From contig NZ_JAUQON010000004.1 in assembly GCF_030580955.1 (NCBI RefSeq), positions 248,001 to 312,000 on the forward strand: a stretch of DNA of 64,000 bases, written 5' to 3'. This DNA is from Hymenobacter convexus. Lineage in GTDB: Bacteria; Bacteroidota; Bacteroidia; Cytophagales; Hymenobacteraceae. Positions 26,630-34,743 of this stretch are shown here, in pieces; the stretch's first letter is position 1, and every line of letters starts with the position of its first letter. Position numbers and translations under genes: made by a program. The notes under the pieces are model-generated. The model was not told the origin of the DNA and did no database searches. It worked only from the letters and a program-made list of their open reading frames with translations.

Positions 26630-26672
26630 TACATTCAATACATGTACATACATTAAATGTACGTATCTTTGT
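26630..26672 (+). promoter_or_regulatory. Promoter with TACAT palindromes
   Basis: The -7 element TATCTTTGT (26664-26672) matches TAnnTTTG. Just upstream, four TACAT words (from 26630, 26639, 26645 and 26649) make the palindromes ATGTACAT (26642-26649) and ACATT-A-AATGT (26650-26660). They sit where the -33 region would be and look like operator half-sites. The coding start is 4 bases after the TTTG. Confidence 0.6.
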
Positions 26673-26675
26673 TGT

Positions 26676-27203
26676 ATGGAAAATTCAATCCCTAGCGGCA
26701 CTCAGGCTAACGGCGGTGCCTACGTTGTGCCGGCGCAGACGCGCATTGGCCACATTCATTTGCAGGTCAGCGACATCGACAAAGCCTTGGGCTTTTATCG
26801 CGACATACTGGGTTTTCAGGTGGTGCAGCGGTTTGGCAATCAGGTGGCGTTTGTTTCGGCGGGTGGCTACCACCACCACATTGGCCTGAATACTTGGAAT
26901 AGCCTGGGTGGCCCGCCGGCCCGCAAGCACGGCGCCGGACTTTACCACACGGCCATTCTGTATGCCACCCGGGCGGAGCTGGCGGGCGCGCTGCGGCAGC
27001 TGGCCCTGGCGAAGTACCCCATCACCGGCTCGGCCGACCACGGCGTGTCGGAAGCCATTTACCTCGACGACCCCGACGGCAACGGCGTGGAGCTGTACTG
27101 GGACCGGCCCCGCGAAGAGTGGCCGCGGACGGCTTCGGGCGAAATCCAGATGTACACCCGCGCCCTTGATTTGAACGCGCTGCTGGCCGAAGCGCCGCAA
27201 TAA
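26676..27203 (+). CDS. VOC-family (glyoxalase/extradiol dioxygenase-like) protein
   Basis: The 175-residue protein has one vicinal-oxygen-chelate domain. The beta-alpha-beta unit begins IGHIHLQVSDIDKALGFYRD with a likely metal His. It continues through GLYHTAILYATRAEL and ends with the Glu ligand in IYLDDPDGNGVELYWDRP. This end is typical of catechol-2,3-dioxygenase-like and glyoxalase members. It may detoxify an aldehyde or cleave a ring compound; substrate unknown. The start codon follows the promoter so closely that the mRNA should be leaderless. Confidence 0.88.
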   Translation: MENSIPSGTQANGGAYVVPAQTRIGHIHLQVSDIDKALGFYRDILGFQVVQRFGNQVAFVSAGGYHHHIGLNTWNSLGGPPARKHGAGLYHTAILYATRAELAGALRQLALAKYPITGSADHGVSEAIYLDDPDGNGVELYWDRPREEWPRTASGEIQMYTRALDLNALLAEAPQ

Positions 27204-27241
27204 GGCCGAAATCCTGCGCGGCCGAAGGGAACGCGCCGCCC

Positions 27242-27250
27242 TATCTTTGC
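27242..27250 (+). promoter_or_regulatory. Promoter -7 element of alanine dehydrogenase
   Basis: TATCTTTGC is an exact TAnnTTTG match 52 bases before the ATG at 27303. Confidence 0.7.
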
Positions 27251-27302
27251 GTCTCGAATTTTTCACCTCTCGGTTTAACCTTCACCTCCCACCACTTCGC
27301 TC

Positions 27303-28430
27303 ATGATAATCGGCGTTCCTAAGGAAATTAAAAACAACGAAAACCGCGTCGGCCTCACCCCCGCTGGCGTAGCCGAACTGCGCAAGCACGGCCACACCCT
27401 GCTGGTGCAAAGCAGCGCCGGCGAAGGCTCGGGCTTCTCGGACGAGGAGTACCAGACGGCCGGCGCCACGCTGCTCGCCACCATCGCCGATGTGTACGAG
27501 CAGGCCGAGATGATTATCAAAGTGAAGGAGCCGATTGCGGAAGAATATCCGCTTATTAAGGAGAACCAGTTGCTGTTCACCTACTTCCACTTCGCCAGCG
27601 GCGAGGAGCTGACCCACGCCATGATTGAGCGCAAGGCCATCTGCCTCGCCTACGAGACGGTAGAACTCAGCAACCGCGCCCTGCCCCTGCTCATCCCGAT
27701 GAGCGAAGTGGCCGGCCGCATGGCCCCGCAGGAAGGCGCCAAGTACCTGGAGAAACCCCTCAAAGGCCGCGGCATTCTGCTCGGCGGCGTGCCCGGCGTG
27801 AAGCCCGCGCACGTGCTGGTGCTGGGCGCCGGCATCGTGGGCACGCAGGCCGCCAAGGTAGCCGCCGGCCTCGGCGCGCAGGTGACGGTGATGGACATCA
27901 ACCTGAACCGCCTGCGCGAGCTGGACGACTTCATGCCCAAAAACGTGGTGACGCAGTACTCGAACGAGTACAACATCCGCGAAGCCATCAAGACCGCCGA
28001 CCTGATTGTGGGCGCCGTGCTGATTCCCGGTGCCAAGGCCCCGCACCTCATCACCCGCGACATGCTCAAGACCATGCGTCCCGGCACCGTGGTGGTGGAC
28101 GTGGCCGTGGACCAAGGCGGCTGCATCGAAACCTGCCACCCCACTACGCACGAAAACCCCACCTTCATCATCGACGACGTGGTGCACTACTGCGTGGCCA
28201 ACATGCCCGGCGCGGTGCCCTACACCAGCACCCTGGCCCTGACCAACGCCACCCTGCCCTACGCCGTGAAACTGGCCAACCAGGGCTGGCAGGAAGCCTG
28301 CCGCCGCGACGAGGCCCTGCGCCTCGGCCTGAACGTGGTGCACGGCGAGGTAGTGTACAAAGGCGTGGCCGAAGCCTGGGGCTTGCCCCTGGCCAGCGTC
28401 GAGTCGGTGCTGGAAGGCGCGACGGTTTAA
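27303..28430 (+). CDS. ald: Alanine dehydrogenase
   Basis: The 375-residue enzyme interconverts L-alanine and pyruvate plus ammonia with NAD in the cytoplasm. The N-terminus MIIGVPKEIKNNENRVGLTP carries the family substrate Arg. The active-site Lys lies in MIIKVKEP and the His in LFTYFHFA. The Rossmann motif is VLGAGIVGTQAAKVAAGLGA. The C-terminal VDVAVDQGGCIET and FIIDDVVHYCVANMPGAVPYT are strongly conserved in Ald. Length is normal. The gene ends inside an AT-rich inverted repeat that carries a terminator. Confidence 0.96.
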   Translation: MIIGVPKEIKNNENRVGLTPAGVAELRKHGHTLLVQSSAGEGSGFSDEEYQTAGATLLATIADVYEQAEMIIKVKEPIAEEYPLIKENQLLFTYFHFASGEELTHAMIERKAICLAYETVELSNRALPLLIPMSEVAGRMAPQEGAKYLEKPLKGRGILLGGVPGVKPAHVLVLGAGIVGTQAAKVAAGLGAQVTVMDINLNRLRELDDFMPKNVVTQYSNEYNIREAIKTADLIVGAVLIPGAKAPHLITRDMLKTMRPGTVVVDVAVDQGGCIETCHPTTHENPTFIIDDVVHYCVANMPGAVPYTSTLALTNATLPYAVKLANQGWQEACRRDEALRLGLNVVHGEVVYKGVAEAWGLPLASVESVLEGATV

Positions 28431-28541
28431 ATTAAAAATTGAGAATTAAAAATTAAAAATGCCTTCCCGCTTTGTTGTCGGGGAGGCATTTTGATGTTTT
28501 CTCTCCGCTAATTTTTAATTCTTAATTCTTAATTTTTAATT
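28429..28541. repeat. AATTAAAAATT inverted repeat enclosing a terminator
   Basis: AT-only arms of about 30 bases (28429-28459 and 28511-28541) are near-complementary, built of ATTAAAAATT and GAATTAA words. A GC hairpin at 28456-28492 (AAAATGCC with GGCATTTT) sits between them. The left arm begins in the ald stop codon and the right arm ends at the probable start of the next gene. Confidence 0.85.
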
Positions 28542-30456
28542 GACGTTGATTCCTTTCCCTGCCATTCGCCTGCTGCTGCGCCGCCTTGCTTTGCTGATGG
28601 GCGTGTACACGCTGCTGCGGCTGGGCTTTTACGCGTTCAACTTTGCCACGTTTCGGGACATCGATACAGGCTCGGTACTGCTGGCATTTGTGCACGGGCT
28701 GCGCTTTGATGTGGCGGCTTTGCTGTGGCTGAATTTGCCGCTGGTGCTGTTTTCGCTGCTGGTGCCGGTGCGCAGCCGGGCGGGGCAGCAGTGGCTGCGG
28801 GGGCTGTTTGTGCTGGTGAATCTGCTGGGCTTTTTGCTGAACGTCATCGACTGGCAGTATTTCAAGTTCATCGGGCGGCGGCTGAGCAACGAATGGCACA
28901 CCATCGGCGACGACCTGGCCCGGCAGGCCGGCCAGATTGGGCTGCACTACTGGTACCTGGCCATTCCGCTGCTGGGGCTGGGGTACCTGCTGTGGCGCCT
29001 GTGCCCCATGCCCACCCGGGCCGAGCTAGCGGTGCCGCCGCCCCACGGCCGGCAGTGGCTGGGCCGGGCGCTGGAATTTGCCGTGGTGGTGGGCCTGGTG
29101 GTGCTGGGCCTGCGCGGTGGCTGGCAGCTAAAGCCCCTGCGCACGGGCACCGCCTTCGAGCAGCAGCCCGCCGTGCTGGGCCACCTGGCCCTGAACAGCA
29201 CCTTCACGGTGCTGAAATCCTTCGACGAAACGCCGGTGGAGCGCGTGCACTATTTCGCCAATACGGCCGCGCTGCGGCCGGCCCTGGCGGCCGCGCCGGT
29301 GCCCACCCGGGCCTCCGGGCCGGTAGCCAACAACGTGGTGCTGCTGCTCATCGAAAGCTTTGGTTCGGAATACACGGGCGTGGAAAACGGCGGACGCGGC
29401 GGCTACACGCCGTTTTTTGACTCCCTGGCCACGGCGCCGGGCGCACTGCTCATGCGCGACAACTACGCCAATGGCCGCCGCTCCATTGAGGCGCTGCCGG
29501 CCGTGCTCTCGGGCCTGCCCTCGCTGATGGACGAGCCCTTTATCACCTCCAGCTTCCAGACGGCCGAGGTGCACGGGCTGGGCGAAATCCTGCGCCGCCA
29601 CGGCTACGCCACGGCCATGTACCACGCCGGCACCAACGGCACCATGGGCTTCGATATGTTCAGCGGCATGGCGGGCATGCAGCGCTACTACGGCCTCAAC
29701 GAATACCCCGGCGGCGCCAAAAGCCTTGACTACGACGGCCACTGGGGCATTTTTGATGAGCCCTACCTGCAGTATTTCAACCGGCAGCTGACGGCTACCA
29801 AACAGCCGTTTTTTGCCACGCTCTTCACCCTGAGCGCCCACGACCCCTTCACCATCCCGGCGCAGTACAAGGGGCAGTTCCCGGCGGGCACACTGCCCAT
29901 TCACCCCACTATTGCCTACACGGATTTGGCGTTGCGGCGCTTTTTCCAGGCGGCCAGCCGGGAGCCGTGGTTTGCGAATACGCTGTTCGTGCTGACGGCC
30001 GACCACACGTCACAGACCGACCAGCCCGGCTACCAAAGCCCGCTGGGCAACCACAAGACGCCGTTGCTTTTCTATCGGCCCGGCCAGCCGCTGCCGGCCG
30101 CAAACCCGCACCGCATCACCCAGCAGGCCGACGTGCCGGCCACGGTGCTCGACGTGCTGGGGCTGCCCCAGGAGCAAAAGCAGCTGCTTCCCTTCGGCTC
30201 CTCGGTGTTTGACGCGGGCAGCCCGGGCCGCGCCCTGTTCCGCGACGGCGACTCGTATTATTTGGTGCATTCGGATTTTGTGACCGAACTGACCAACAAA
30301 AACGACGTTCGGCTTTACCCCTATCAAACTCATTTCATGCCCACCAAGCCGGTTGCCAACCCCAACCCCGCCTTGGTGCAGAAGTACGGCAACGAATTGC
30401 GCGCCTGCGTGCAATTTTACGTAAACGGACTGGTTGACAACCAGTTGTACAAATAG
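28540..30456 (+). CDS. LTA-synthase-like membrane sulfatase-fold phosphotransferase
   Basis: The 638-residue protein has about five N-terminal membrane helices (LALLMGVYTLLRLGFYAF, WLNLPLVLFSLLVPV, LFVLVNLLGFLLNVI and two more). An extracytoplasmic alkaline-phosphatase-fold domain starts near residue 265. Motifs are VVLLLIESFGSEYTG (metal Glu), YANGRRSIEALPAVLSGLP (nucleophile region), SAHDPF and TADHTSQT (metal Asp-His). Relatives transfer phosphoglycerol or phosphoethanolamine to glycans or lipids. The start is uncertain: TTG at 28540 keeps the charged segment before helix 1, while ATG at 28597 would cut it. It lies just upstream of the glycosyltransferase locus. Confidence 0.88.
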   Translation: MTLIPFPAIRLLLRRLALLMGVYTLLRLGFYAFNFATFRDIDTGSVLLAFVHGLRFDVAALLWLNLPLVLFSLLVPVRSRAGQQWLRGLFVLVNLLGFLLNVIDWQYFKFIGRRLSNEWHTIGDDLARQAGQIGLHYWYLAIPLLGLGYLLWRLCPMPTRAELAVPPPHGRQWLGRALEFAVVVGLVVLGLRGGWQLKPLRTGTAFEQQPAVLGHLALNSTFTVLKSFDETPVERVHYFANTAALRPALAAAPVPTRASGPVANNVVLLLIESFGSEYTGVENGGRGGYTPFFDSLATAPGALLMRDNYANGRRSIEALPAVLSGLPSLMDEPFITSSFQTAEVHGLGEILRRHGYATAMYHAGTNGTMGFDMFSGMAGMQRYYGLNEYPGGAKSLDYDGHWGIFDEPYLQYFNRQLTATKQPFFATLFTLSAHDPFTIPAQYKGQFPAGTLPIHPTIAYTDLALRRFFQAASREPWFANTLFVLTADHTSQTDQPGYQSPLGNHKTPLLFYRPGQPLPAANPHRITQQADVPATVLDVLGLPQEQKQLLPFGSSVFDAGSPGRALFRDGDSYYLVHSDFVTELTNKNDVRLYPYQTHFMPTKPVANPNPALVQKYGNELRACVQFYVNGLVDNQLYK

Positions 30457-30566
30457 CTTTACCTGCTTAAACTTTGGGTGTTCTTCATTATAGTAAAGCA
30501 TAGTCAGTTGTTGGGCTCTTTCGCGCAACAATAGCCCCCCGCTAGTTTATTCTATTACAAAATATG

Positions 30567-30611
30567 ACATGTTCATGTCATGGCGCGGCAGGACAATTGA
30601 CACGACCTTTG
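30567..30611 (+). promoter_or_regulatory. Promoter with upstream ACATnTTCATGTCAT box (copy 2)
   Basis: The box at 30567-30581 (ACATGTTCATGTCAT) is followed exactly 30 bases later by the end of GACCTTTG (30604-30611). Copy 1 is at 9275-9319 with identical spacing. The box contains the inverted pair ACATG-TT-CATGT. It precedes the first glycosyltransferase of the locus. Confidence 0.5.
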
Positions 30612-30648
30612 CGGCAGCTCTCAACGAGCGGTTCCATTTTTGCTGCCC

Positions 30649-31800
30649 ATGCGCTTCGTTATTATCAGTTCCTGCATGCATCCCTGGGGCGGCAGCGAAG
30701 AGCTTTGGGCAGAAGCAGCCCTGTGCCTGCAACAGGCCGGCCACCAGGTTTCGGTTCTGAAAACAGTTTTTGAGGCGCAACACCCCCGGGTGCGACAGTT
30801 GCGGGCCGCGGGGTGCGCGGTGGAGGGCTTAAACCAACATTCGGGATTCGCTAGGCGGGTAGCCAACAGAGCCCTGCCGGCCCGCTGGCAGTGGACGCTG
30901 CTCGACAGCCAGGTGGCGGAGGTGGGGCAGCACCTGCGGCAGGCCCAACCCGATTTGGTGGTGGTGGCGCAGGGCTCGAACTTCGACGGCATCCTGTTTG
31001 CCGATGCCTGCCGACGCGGCAACCACCCGTTCGTGCTCATTGCCCAAAAAGCGGCCGAAATTTTTTTCCCGCCGGTGCAGCAGCGGGCGGCGGCCCGGCT
31101 GGCTTACCCGGCGGCCCGGCACTGCTACTTCGTGTCGAGGCACAACCTGGCGCTGACCCAGTACCAACTGGGCCTGGCGCTGGACCGTGCCAGTGTGGTG
31201 CCCAACCCGTTCAACGTGCCGCACGCCGGGGAGCTGCCCTGGCCGGCGCCGGGGGCCGTGGTGCGGCTGGCGTGCGTGGCCCGGCTGGAGGTGCTGGACA
31301 AAGGACAGGACGTGCTGCTGCAGGTGCTGGCGCTGCCCAAGTGGCGGCAGCGCCCCTTGCACGTTTCTTTTTTTGGCAGTGGCGTGGACGGGCCCGCCCT
31401 GCAGGACATGGCCGCGCTGCTTGGCCTGGCCGGGCGGGTGACCTGGGCCGGGCAGGTGCCCGACATTGCGGCCGTGTGGGCCAGCCACCACGCCCTGGTG
31501 CTGTCGTCGCGCTTCGAGGGCCTGCCCCTGGCCTTGATTGAAGCCATGCTGTGCGGCCGGCCCGCCGTTGCCACGGCGGCGGGCGGCACCGCCGAACTGC
31601 TCATCGACAACGAAACGGGGTTTCTAGCCGGCGCCGCCACGGTGGCTGCCCTCGACGAAGCCCTGGAGCGGGCCTGGGCGCGCCAGGCCGAATGGCCGGC
31701 CCTGGGCCAGCGCGCCGCCGCCCACGCCCGGGCCCAGGTACCGGCCGAGCCCGGCCGGCTGCTCAGCCAGCTCCTTTTGCACCAAGCTGCCACCGCCTAA
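30649..31800 (+). CDS. Glycosyltransferase, GT4-type fold (GT-B)
   Basis: The ATG at 30649 gives 383 residues; a TTG three codons earlier is possible. The N-terminal half begins MRFVIISSCMHPWGGSEELW, the nucleotide-sugar transferase pattern with a GGxE-like loop. The C-terminal half has VARLEVLDKGQDVLLQVLAL, VTWAGQVPDI and the EX7E region SSRFEGLPLALIEAMLCGRP, followed by ATAAGGTAELL. The enzyme should retain the anomeric configuration and add a sugar to a glycan or lipid at the cytoplasmic membrane face. It is the first gene of the locus and is followed closely by a GT2 gene. Confidence 0.9.
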   Translation: MRFVIISSCMHPWGGSEELWAEAALCLQQAGHQVSVLKTVFEAQHPRVRQLRAAGCAVEGLNQHSGFARRVANRALPARWQWTLLDSQVAEVGQHLRQAQPDLVVVAQGSNFDGILFADACRRGNHPFVLIAQKAAEIFFPPVQQRAAARLAYPAARHCYFVSRHNLALTQYQLGLALDRASVVPNPFNVPHAGELPWPAPGAVVRLACVARLEVLDKGQDVLLQVLALPKWRQRPLHVSFFGSGVDGPALQDMAALLGLAGRVTWAGQVPDIAAVWASHHALVLSSRFEGLPLALIEAMLCGRPAVATAAGGTAELLIDNETGFLAGAATVAALDEALERAWARQAEWPALGQRAAAHARAQVPAEPGRLLSQLLLHQAATA

Positions 31801-31855
31801 GAAGTTATAAGCCACCGCATAATTGTTCTTTCTATACCCAAACTTCTACCCCTCC

Positions 31856-32818
31856 ATGCAGCCCGGCTTAGTTTCCGTCATCATCCCGACCTACAACCGG
31901 GGCCACCTGGTGGGCGACGCCATTCGCAGCGTTTTGGCCCAGGACTACGCCCCCAAACAAATCATTGTAGTCGATGACGGCTCGACGGATGAGACGCGCC
32001 GAATTGTGGCAGGCTTTGCGGGGGTGGAGTACCATTACCAGGCGAACCAGGGGCAGGCGGCGGCCCGCAACGCCGGCCTGCGCCACAGCCGGGGCGAGTA
32101 CGTGGCCTCGCTCGACTCGGACGACATCTGGGACCCGACTTTTCTGACCGCCGGCATCGACCAGCTGCCGCCGGAGCGCAGCATTGTGTTTATGAACTGG
32201 CGCACCAGCAACGGCAACAAAGGGCTGGAATCGTTTTTTCGGCGGGCGGCGGTGCGGCGGCGCTACCTCACGCGGGCCCTCGGCAGCTGGTGGCACCTCG
32301 ATGCGGCCCAAACGCGCCGCATGGTGCTGGAAATCTGCCCGGCGCCTTCCTCGGCCCTGATAATTCGGCGCTCGGCCATGCCCGGGGGCTGGAACGAGCA
32401 GATGCGCATTGCCGACGACTGGTGCCTGTTGCTGGACATTGTGCTGCACCGGCCCACGGCGGCGGCCTTCACCATGGCGCCGCACTGGCTGAAACGCGTG
32501 CAGGGCGACAACATTTACGACGGACGCAGCCACACGGCCCTGGCCCAGGAGCTAAGCGCCCACGACGAACCCCTGCTCCTGCGGCGCCACCAGGACCAGC
32601 TGAGCCGGTCGGAAATCGCCATTTTTCAGCAGCAGCAGGCCGAGCATTACGTCAATTACGCCTACACCAGCTACAAGCATTCGGAAAAAAACGCCATGCT
32701 TCGCCACATGCTGGCGGCCTTTCGGCTGGCGCCCTTGGCCACCGGCTGCTGCATTGTGCGGGAGGTGGCCACTTATGTAAAGACCCATTATTCCAACCGA
32801 TACGCTCATTCGGCATGA
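31856..32818 (+). CDS. GT2-family glycosyltransferase
   Basis: The start at 31856 places the GT-A opening VSVIIPTYNRGH at residue 6 and gives 320 residues. The UDP/Mn site is VASLDSDDIWDP, with VVDDGSTDETRR and QGQAAARNAGLRHSRGEY before it. The C-terminal region has aromatic and basic segments but no clear membrane helices. It likely adds a sugar during assembly of a surface glycan, working with the GT4 enzyme upstream. The last 13 bases overlap tail-to-tail with the UbiA-type gene on the minus strand. Confidence 0.9.
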   Translation: MQPGLVSVIIPTYNRGHLVGDAIRSVLAQDYAPKQIIVVDDGSTDETRRIVAGFAGVEYHYQANQGQAAARNAGLRHSRGEYVASLDSDDIWDPTFLTAGIDQLPPERSIVFMNWRTSNGNKGLESFFRRAAVRRRYLTRALGSWWHLDAAQTRRMVLEICPAPSSALIIRRSAMPGGWNEQMRIADDWCLLLDIVLHRPTAAAFTMAPHWLKRVQGDNIYDGRSHTALAQELSAHDEPLLLRRHQDQLSRSEIAIFQQQQAEHYVNYAYTSYKHSEKNAMLRHMLAAFRLAPLATGCCIVREVATYVKTHYSNRYAHSA

Positions 32819-33864
32819 AGCAGCCGCTGCATTTTGCCACCGAGCACGGCCAGGGCCGCCCCCCACAGGCGCAGCCGCTGCCAGCTGTGCAAGCCAAACA
32901 GCCCGATGTGCAGGGCCAGCACCCCGGCGTCGGCGGGGTGGCGCAAGGCCTGCCCCAGCAGCAGGGCCAGGGGGTAGTACACTTCGTAGTAGTCGTTGAG
33001 CAGCAGGTGCTGGCCGGCCTTGGGCTGCGCGATGACCACCGGCTGCTGCCACACGCGGGCCCGCAGGTAGGTGATGCCGCCGTAGAGGGCCAGGGCCACT
33101 CCGGCCAGCGGCTGGCGGCCAAGGTAGAGCAGCAGCCCCAGGCCGGCGGCCTCCAGCCCCAGGGCGGCCAGGGCGAGCCGGCGGCCCGCCGGCTCGCCCC
33201 GCCGCACCACGAAGGTGCCGACGCCCGCCCGCGTGTCGTTGGCGGCATCGCCCAGCTGGTGCCACAGGATGTTGCGCAGCCCGCAGCCCACGGCCCAGGC
33301 GCCCACCGCCGCCAGCCACAGGCCCGAGGGTGGCGTACCCGCCCACTGGCTGACCAGCGCGGCGGTGAGCAGCTGCGGAAAAAGGTGGGCGCCGGCCATA
33401 TCGGCCAGCAGGCCCCAGCCGCCGCGCACCTTGAGGCGCACCGGCGGCAGCGAGTACAGCGAGTAGGCCACCCAGGCCCCCAGGTAGAGGCCGGCGGCCA
33501 TCGGGCTGACTTGCCAGAAATAAATGCCTATCAAAAGGCCCGCCGCTGCACAGCCGGCCAGCAGGGCCACCACTACGCGGGGCGACTGCCCGGCCAGGCG
33601 GTTGGGCTTGTCGGCGGCGTGGTCGTCGGCCCGGTCGGTCCAGTCGTTGAGCACGCTCACGTAGGTGGCGCCCACCGTGAGGGCCAGCAGCAACAGCAGC
33701 AGGCGCGGCAGCAAAGGCCACAAGGACACTTGCGCAAAGGCGGCGGTGGCGTAGGCCGTGGCGAGAATCGGGGCGAACTTGAATGCCCACCACTCGCTGG
33801 CGCGGGCCATCCGCAGCAACGCATAAGCAGCCCCTGATGCGGGCGGCGTCCTATTATCCATCAT
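32806..33864 (-). CDS. UbiA-family prenyltransferase-like membrane protein
   Basis: The 352-residue protein has eight or nine membrane helices. The first Asp-rich motif is VLNDWTDRADDHAADKPNR, and the second is WHQLGDAANDTRAGVGTF. Both are the Mg-diphosphate sites of UbiA enzymes, which move an isoprenoid or phospho-sugar group inside the membrane. Pro/Arg between the motifs (LPPVRLKVRGG) also fits. Substrate is unknown; the class II cyclase-like protein and the exporter nearby suggest a lipid-linked or terpenoid product. It is divergent from the ABC permease by 48 bases. Confidence 0.85.
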   Translation of the reverse strand: MMDNRTPPASGAAYALLRMARASEWWAFKFAPILATAYATAAFAQVSLWPLLPRLLLLLLALTVGATYVSVLNDWTDRADDHAADKPNRLAGQSPRVVVALLAGCAAAGLLIGIYFWQVSPMAAGLYLGAWVAYSLYSLPPVRLKVRGGWGLLADMAGAHLFPQLLTAALVSQWAGTPPSGLWLAAVGAWAVGCGLRNILWHQLGDAANDTRAGVGTFVVRRGEPAGRRLALAALGLEAAGLGLLLYLGRQPLAGVALALYGGITYLRARVWQQPVVIAQPKAGQHLLLNDYYEVYYPLALLLGQALRHPADAGVLALHIGLFGLHSWQRLRLWGAALAVLGGKMQRLLHAE

Positions 33865-33912
33865 CCTTATAGCGGCGCGAGCTGAAGCCCCGCGGTTGCA
33901 ACGTTACCCCAA

Positions 33913-34743
33913 ATGAAGGAAACAATTTACACTTCACAGTCGCCCTTGCTGGCGCCGCGCGTCTTTTTGCGCGACGTGCGGGCCGATTTGGGCGTGGTGT
34001 ACCGCATCGGCTGGCAGCTGTTTGTGCGCAACCTCAAGGTGCAGGTGCGCCAGAGCCTGCTGGGTTACGCCTGGCTGCTATTGCCGTCGTTGGTGACCGG
34101 GCTGGTCTGGGTTTTTCTGGGACGCAGCCGGGTGCTGAACGTGGCGTCGGGCAACGTGCCCTACCCGGCGTTTGTGCTGGCGGGCGTGTTTCTGTGGCAG
34201 GGCTTCGTGGAGGCGCTCAACTGCCCCTTGCAGCAGCTTTCCAACGCCAAGGCCACCCTGGCCAAGGTGCGCGTGCCGCACGAGGCCTTTGTGGCGGCCG
34301 GAATGGCCGTAGTGGTGTTCAACAGCCTATTGCGGCTGCTGGTGCTGCTAGGCCTGATGCTGTGGTTTGGGGTGCCCTTCACCAGCAAGCTGGCCTTGGT
34401 GCCGCTGGGGCTGGGCGCGCTGCTGGTGCTGGGGCTGGCCCTGGGCTGGCTGCTGGCGTTGCTGGGCTTGCTTTACGCCGACGTGGCCCAGGCCCTGCCC
34501 GTGGTGCTAAACCTGTGGTTTCTGGTGACGCCCGTGGTGTACTCGCCGCCCGCCAACTTTGCCAGGTGGCTCAACCTGAACCCCGTGACGCCCCTGCTTC
34601 TCACTACTCGCAACTGGCTGCTGGCGGGCGCGGCGGCTCCTGCGCCCGGGTTCTGGCTGGTGGCGGGGCTGGCGGGGCTGGCGTTGTTTGCCAACTGGCT
34701 GGCCTACCGTTTTGCCACGCCGCACCTTATTGCCCGTTTTTAA
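33913..34743 (+). CDS. ABC-2 polysaccharide/lipid export permease (Wzm-like)
   Basis: The 276-residue protein has an N-terminal amphipathic segment (YRIGWQLFVRNLKVQVRQ) and six membrane helices. The ABC-2 hallmark QSLLGYAWLLLPSLVTGLVW and the late LNLWFLVTPVVYSP plus NPVTPLL are present. It would form the channel with the ATPase encoded two genes on, moving a glycan or glycolipid across the inner membrane. Its TAA stop overlaps the next ATG by one base (TAATG), a translational-coupling arrangement that ties the AT-P450 gene to export. Confidence 0.92.
   Translation: MKETIYTSQSPLLAPRVFLRDVRADLGVVYRIGWQLFVRNLKVQVRQSLLGYAWLLLPSLVTGLVWVFLGRSRVLNVASGNVPYPAFVLAGVFLWQGFVEALNCPLQQLSNAKATLAKVRVPHEAFVAAGMAVVVFNSLLRLLVLLGLMLWFGVPFTSKLALVPLGLGALLVLGLALGWLLALLGLLYADVAQALPVVLNLWFLVTPVVYSPPANFARWLNLNPVTPLLLTTRNWLLAGAAAPAPGFWLVAGLAGLALFANWLAYRFATPHLIARF

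Noticed and set aside
34194..34742. N-terminal extension of the AT-P450 protein
   Set aside because: It overlaps the permease in another frame; the TAATG junction and domain start both support 34743.
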